Assembly (NCBI RefSeq): GCF_000208925.1
Contig: NW_001914902.1
Span: 1-64,000, forward strand
Source: Entamoeba histolytica HM-1:IMSS
Taxonomy: Eukaryota; Evosea; Mastigamoebida; Endamoebidae
Length of the DNA: 64,000 bases
Reading direction: 5' to 3'
The first letter of the stretch is position 1; every line of letters begins with the position of its first letter. The notes under the pieces are model-generated. The model was not told where the DNA came from and searched no databases. It saw only the letters and a program-made list of their open reading frames with translations. Position numbers and translations under genes: made by a program. This document shows positions 61,797 to 64,000 of the stretch, piece by piece.

Positions 61797-64000
61797 TTAA
61801 AAGTCAGAATAACTCTTTCCTTTCTTTTTGATAATGACTACCACAATGATAGTAACAATAATAACAATGACTATAAATGCAATGAAAATAGCAGCAATAA
61901 TACCAACAATAGCACCTGCACTTAAACCATCATCATCTTCTTCTTCACTATTAGTACTATTATCATTTAGTCCTTCTTCTTCTTTCCAAGAGAAAGAAAT
62001 TCTACCAAGACCAGTGTTGGTATTGCTATGAGCTCCAACAAAGACATAAACAGAATCACCTTTTTTCATTGGGTAAGAAACAATAGTTCCTTTTCGACCA
62101 ACAGGAGAAGTAGTATAATCTCCAAAGGCAACACATTCTTTTGGCCATGACTCTTCTAAGTTAGTAGTACATTCTTTATACATATCAATATGGGAATAGA
62201 ATGTTGATGAGTCATCAGTTAATGCCTGAAGAGTTTTATCTTCTGGAGCTGTGATATGATACCATACACCTTTTATTCCATCTTCAGTTGATCCACAAAT
62301 TCTTCGTGATGAAGTAGAGAACATTGTATTGAAATATTTGATTGCTGGAACATGAATTTCTTCAGCGTTCGAACACATTGAATTTTTTGGTCTAACATTT
62401 TGTTCATAAATACTTACTCTAGTAAATGCTTTTTGAGCATTGACATCTTTTGCATGGAAAAGAATTGAAGTATTAATAGCAGGAATAGTGTTATATAATT
62501 CTAATTGGATTGTACTTCCAAACCCACATGTTGATTCAGTGTCTGGAGAGAAACATGTCCAATATGGATAATAATAGTCACCAGATGCAGTAACTCCAAT
62601 ATTTGTATTAGTTTCCTCACCACAAGATGTAGCAACATAAGTAATGCCACCATATGTTTTAATTCCATACCAAATACCAATTGATTCTTTTTCTTCATCA
62701 CAACTCCATTTAGAACGTGCTCCACCAAGTAAAGCAACTCCAGTATATGGAAGACTATCAATCATGATTCTTTTTTCAATTGAAGAACCTCTAGTTTCAA
62801 TTCCATAAGAAGCATAAAACAAAAAAGCACCATAGTCAGGTAAGTCATTAACTTCCTTAAGAGTTTTATGTGCTGTAGCAAAAATGTATTTACTTTCTCC
62901 TTTATTAATTGTAAATGAATATAATCCTGTAAATGAATTACATTGTGTTGGTTCTTCACAAAGATCTTTCACTTCTAAATAACTAGTATATTTGTTTACA
63001 TTAGTTGGAATAACACCTACTACAACATTTGTTTTTTGTTGAAGACTCTCAATCTTATACCAAGCACCTTGCCTTATAACTGGACCTAAACATCCTGTTG
63101 TAGTTGGAATTCTATTTGATGCAATAACATTTGAAGAAAAAATATCTCCTTTATTTCTAAGTAAAACTGAATGAGCATTAGAACATTGGAAATTACTAAC
63201 ATCATCTACTCTTAAAATATTCAAAACAACAGTTGCATTTTCATCAGTTGATGATGCTCTAATATAATAATGATGATTCTTTTCTAGTTTCATAACAATA
63301 TATGAATTTATTCCACATTTTCTATATCCCCCTGAATAACAAACATTACAATCATCAACATAAACTTCTATATCAGTAGGTTTATTTATTGAAGCACAGG
63401 TATGAATTGCATACATATTATCATCACCTTGAACTGATGTATAAAATCCATAATTATTTTTACCACATCCTGTTTTGTCTTTATTTAATCCTGCAACTTC
63501 AACTTCAAGAATAGCTGGGAATGAAGTAATTGCATATGAACTAGAACATGTTGATGAATCAGCCTCATATGAGAAATATGTTTGAATAGTTCCAGGTTCT
63601 GGATGATAAATATCATGTTGTTTAAAACCAACAAAAACAAAATATTTGTTTCCAACTACAACATTATATGCAAGTCTTGATTTTAATCCACAATTCTTAC
63701 TAACTTGAATTAATGGTTCATCCCCTTGACAATTACCTGTAATATTGGCTCCTTCAACAGAAAGTATAGAAATAGAAGTACTAACAGTAGTAAATTTGTT
63801 GCATGTATTAATATAAACTTTATCTTTCTTTGCTGTAAATTGATACCAAAAGCCATGACCAAATTTATAAGAATCTGGTTTAGTATGATTTGTATCAATG
63901 TCTTGAGTAATAGTAATTGGAAGTGCTAATTTAATAGCAGTTTGACAATATGAATTATTTAGTTTTGTTTCCTTATTAACAGTTAGTCTAAATGCACCAG
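61797..64000 (-). CDS. Type I membrane protein, cysteine-protease-binding-family (CPBF)-like, partial
   Basis: The frame is open to the window edge: 733 residues are visible, and the internal Met at 63416 is not the start (coding continues through 63417-64000). It contains repeated ~110-130-residue units with the pattern Cys near a WY(K/Q/H)(I/F) pair (GFWYQFTA, GAWYKIES, GIWYGIKT, GVWYHITA) and an aromatic end (KYFVFVG, SVYVFVGAH), resembling PPC-type beta domains. One membrane segment lies near the C-terminus and the tail ends KGKSYSDF with a YxxF sorting motif. Entamoeba CPBF receptors, which carry lysosomal hydrolases, have exactly this plan. The N-terminal signal peptide is outside the window. 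Confidence 0.7.
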   Translation of the reverse strand, partial: GAFRLTVNKETKLNNSYCQTAIKLALPITITQDIDTNHTKPDSYKFGHGFWYQFTAKKDKVYINTCNKFTTVSTSISILSVEGANITGNCQGDEPLIQVSKNCGLKSRLAYNVVVGNKYFVFVGFKQHDIYHPEPGTIQTYFSYEADSSTCSSSYAITSFPAILEVEVAGLNKDKTGCGKNNYGFYTSVQGDDNMYAIHTCASINKPTDIEVYVDDCNVCYSGGYRKCGINSYIVMKLEKNHHYYIRASSTDENATVVLNILRVDDVSNFQCSNAHSVLLRNKGDIFSSNVIASNRIPTTTGCLGPVIRQGAWYKIESLQQKTNVVVGVIPTNVNKYTSYLEVKDLCEEPTQCNSFTGLYSFTINKGESKYIFATAHKTLKEVNDLPDYGAFLFYASYGIETRGSSIEKRIMIDSLPYTGVALLGGARSKWSCDEEKESIGIWYGIKTYGGITYVATSCGEETNTNIGVTASGDYYYPYWTCFSPDTESTCGFGSTIQLELYNTIPAINTSILFHAKDVNAQKAFTRVSIYEQNVRPKNSMCSNAEEIHVPAIKYFNTMFSTSSRRICGSTEDGIKGVWYHITAPEDKTLQALTDDSSTFYSHIDMYKECTTNLEESWPKECVAFGDYTTSPVGRKGTIVSYPMKKGDSVYVFVGAHSNTNTGLGRISFSWKEEEGLNDNSTNSEEEDDDGLSAGAIVGIIAAIFIAFIVIVIIVTIIVVVIIKKKGKSYSDF

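Noticed and set aside
62501..62959. Other minus-strand frames inside the CPBF-like gene
   Set aside because: They overlap the long coding frame in another phase and have no coding character of their own.

Overview
The window looks like nuclear DNA of an Entamoeba species, probably of the E. histolytica/dispar group. The evidence is a very AT-rich base composition, compact genes with short 5' leaders, tiny introns that begin GTTTGT and end TAG, a decayed R2-like EhLINE-type retroelement, and expanded families typical of this genus (TLDc proteins, divergent Hsp70, BspA-type leucine-rich repeats, LRR-PP2C, transmembrane-kinase relatives). The species cannot be fixed from the sequence alone. No tRNA array, rRNA, CRISPR or bacterial operon structure was seen.

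Layout. 1-4378 is an element with inverted terminal repeats of at least 689 bp. The arms are identical wherever I compared them, and the only gene inside encodes a coiled-coil/TLDc protein. About 5.7-10.74 kb is a dead LINE on the + strand. It is followed by a divergent Hsp70 gene, and then by a 146-bp, 5'-truncated, inverted copy of the LINE 3' end flanked by a ~24-nt target-site duplication, just upstream of the next gene. From 13.7 to 33 kb the window is gene-dense: a CH-RhoGEF-PH-ArfGAP protein, a Rap-GAP, a Ras GTPase, a nucleolar RRM protein, Arf, a ubiquitin protease, TLDc proteins, a COG2-like and a Vps37-like trafficking protein, an LRR-PP2C phosphatase and an armadillo-like protein. 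33.2-39.3 kb is one three-exon gene for a 1998-residue kinase/pseudophosphatase. 39.3-42.1 kb is gene-poor with a decayed ORF.

42.1-54.5 kb holds a secreted Cys-rich protein facing a membrane pseudokinase, an R-SNARE, an Ipi3/WDR18-like WD40 protein, an Akt-like kinase, Vps25 (three exons), ribosomal protein S5 (uS7), the RNA polymerase I subunit A12 (two exons) and small unknown genes. 55.4-64 kb is rich in membrane and surface proteins: a BspA-LRR/Cys-rich protein with a GPI-like tail, a spliced TMEM181/GOST-like seven-helix protein and a partial CPBF-like lysosomal receptor candidate. The NatB catalytic subunit (spliced) lies among them.

Themes. Small-GTPase control (Ras, Arf, RapGAP, RhoGEF/ArfGAP), endosomal and Golgi traffic (Arf, COG2, Vps37, Vps25, R-SNARE, CPBF-like) and degenerate signalling enzymes recur. 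Several genes appear as two separate ORFs unless short introns are removed. I worked out nine introns; their coordinates are in the entries. All start positions are ATG; where a longer frame began at TTG or GTG, I moved the start to the first ATG.
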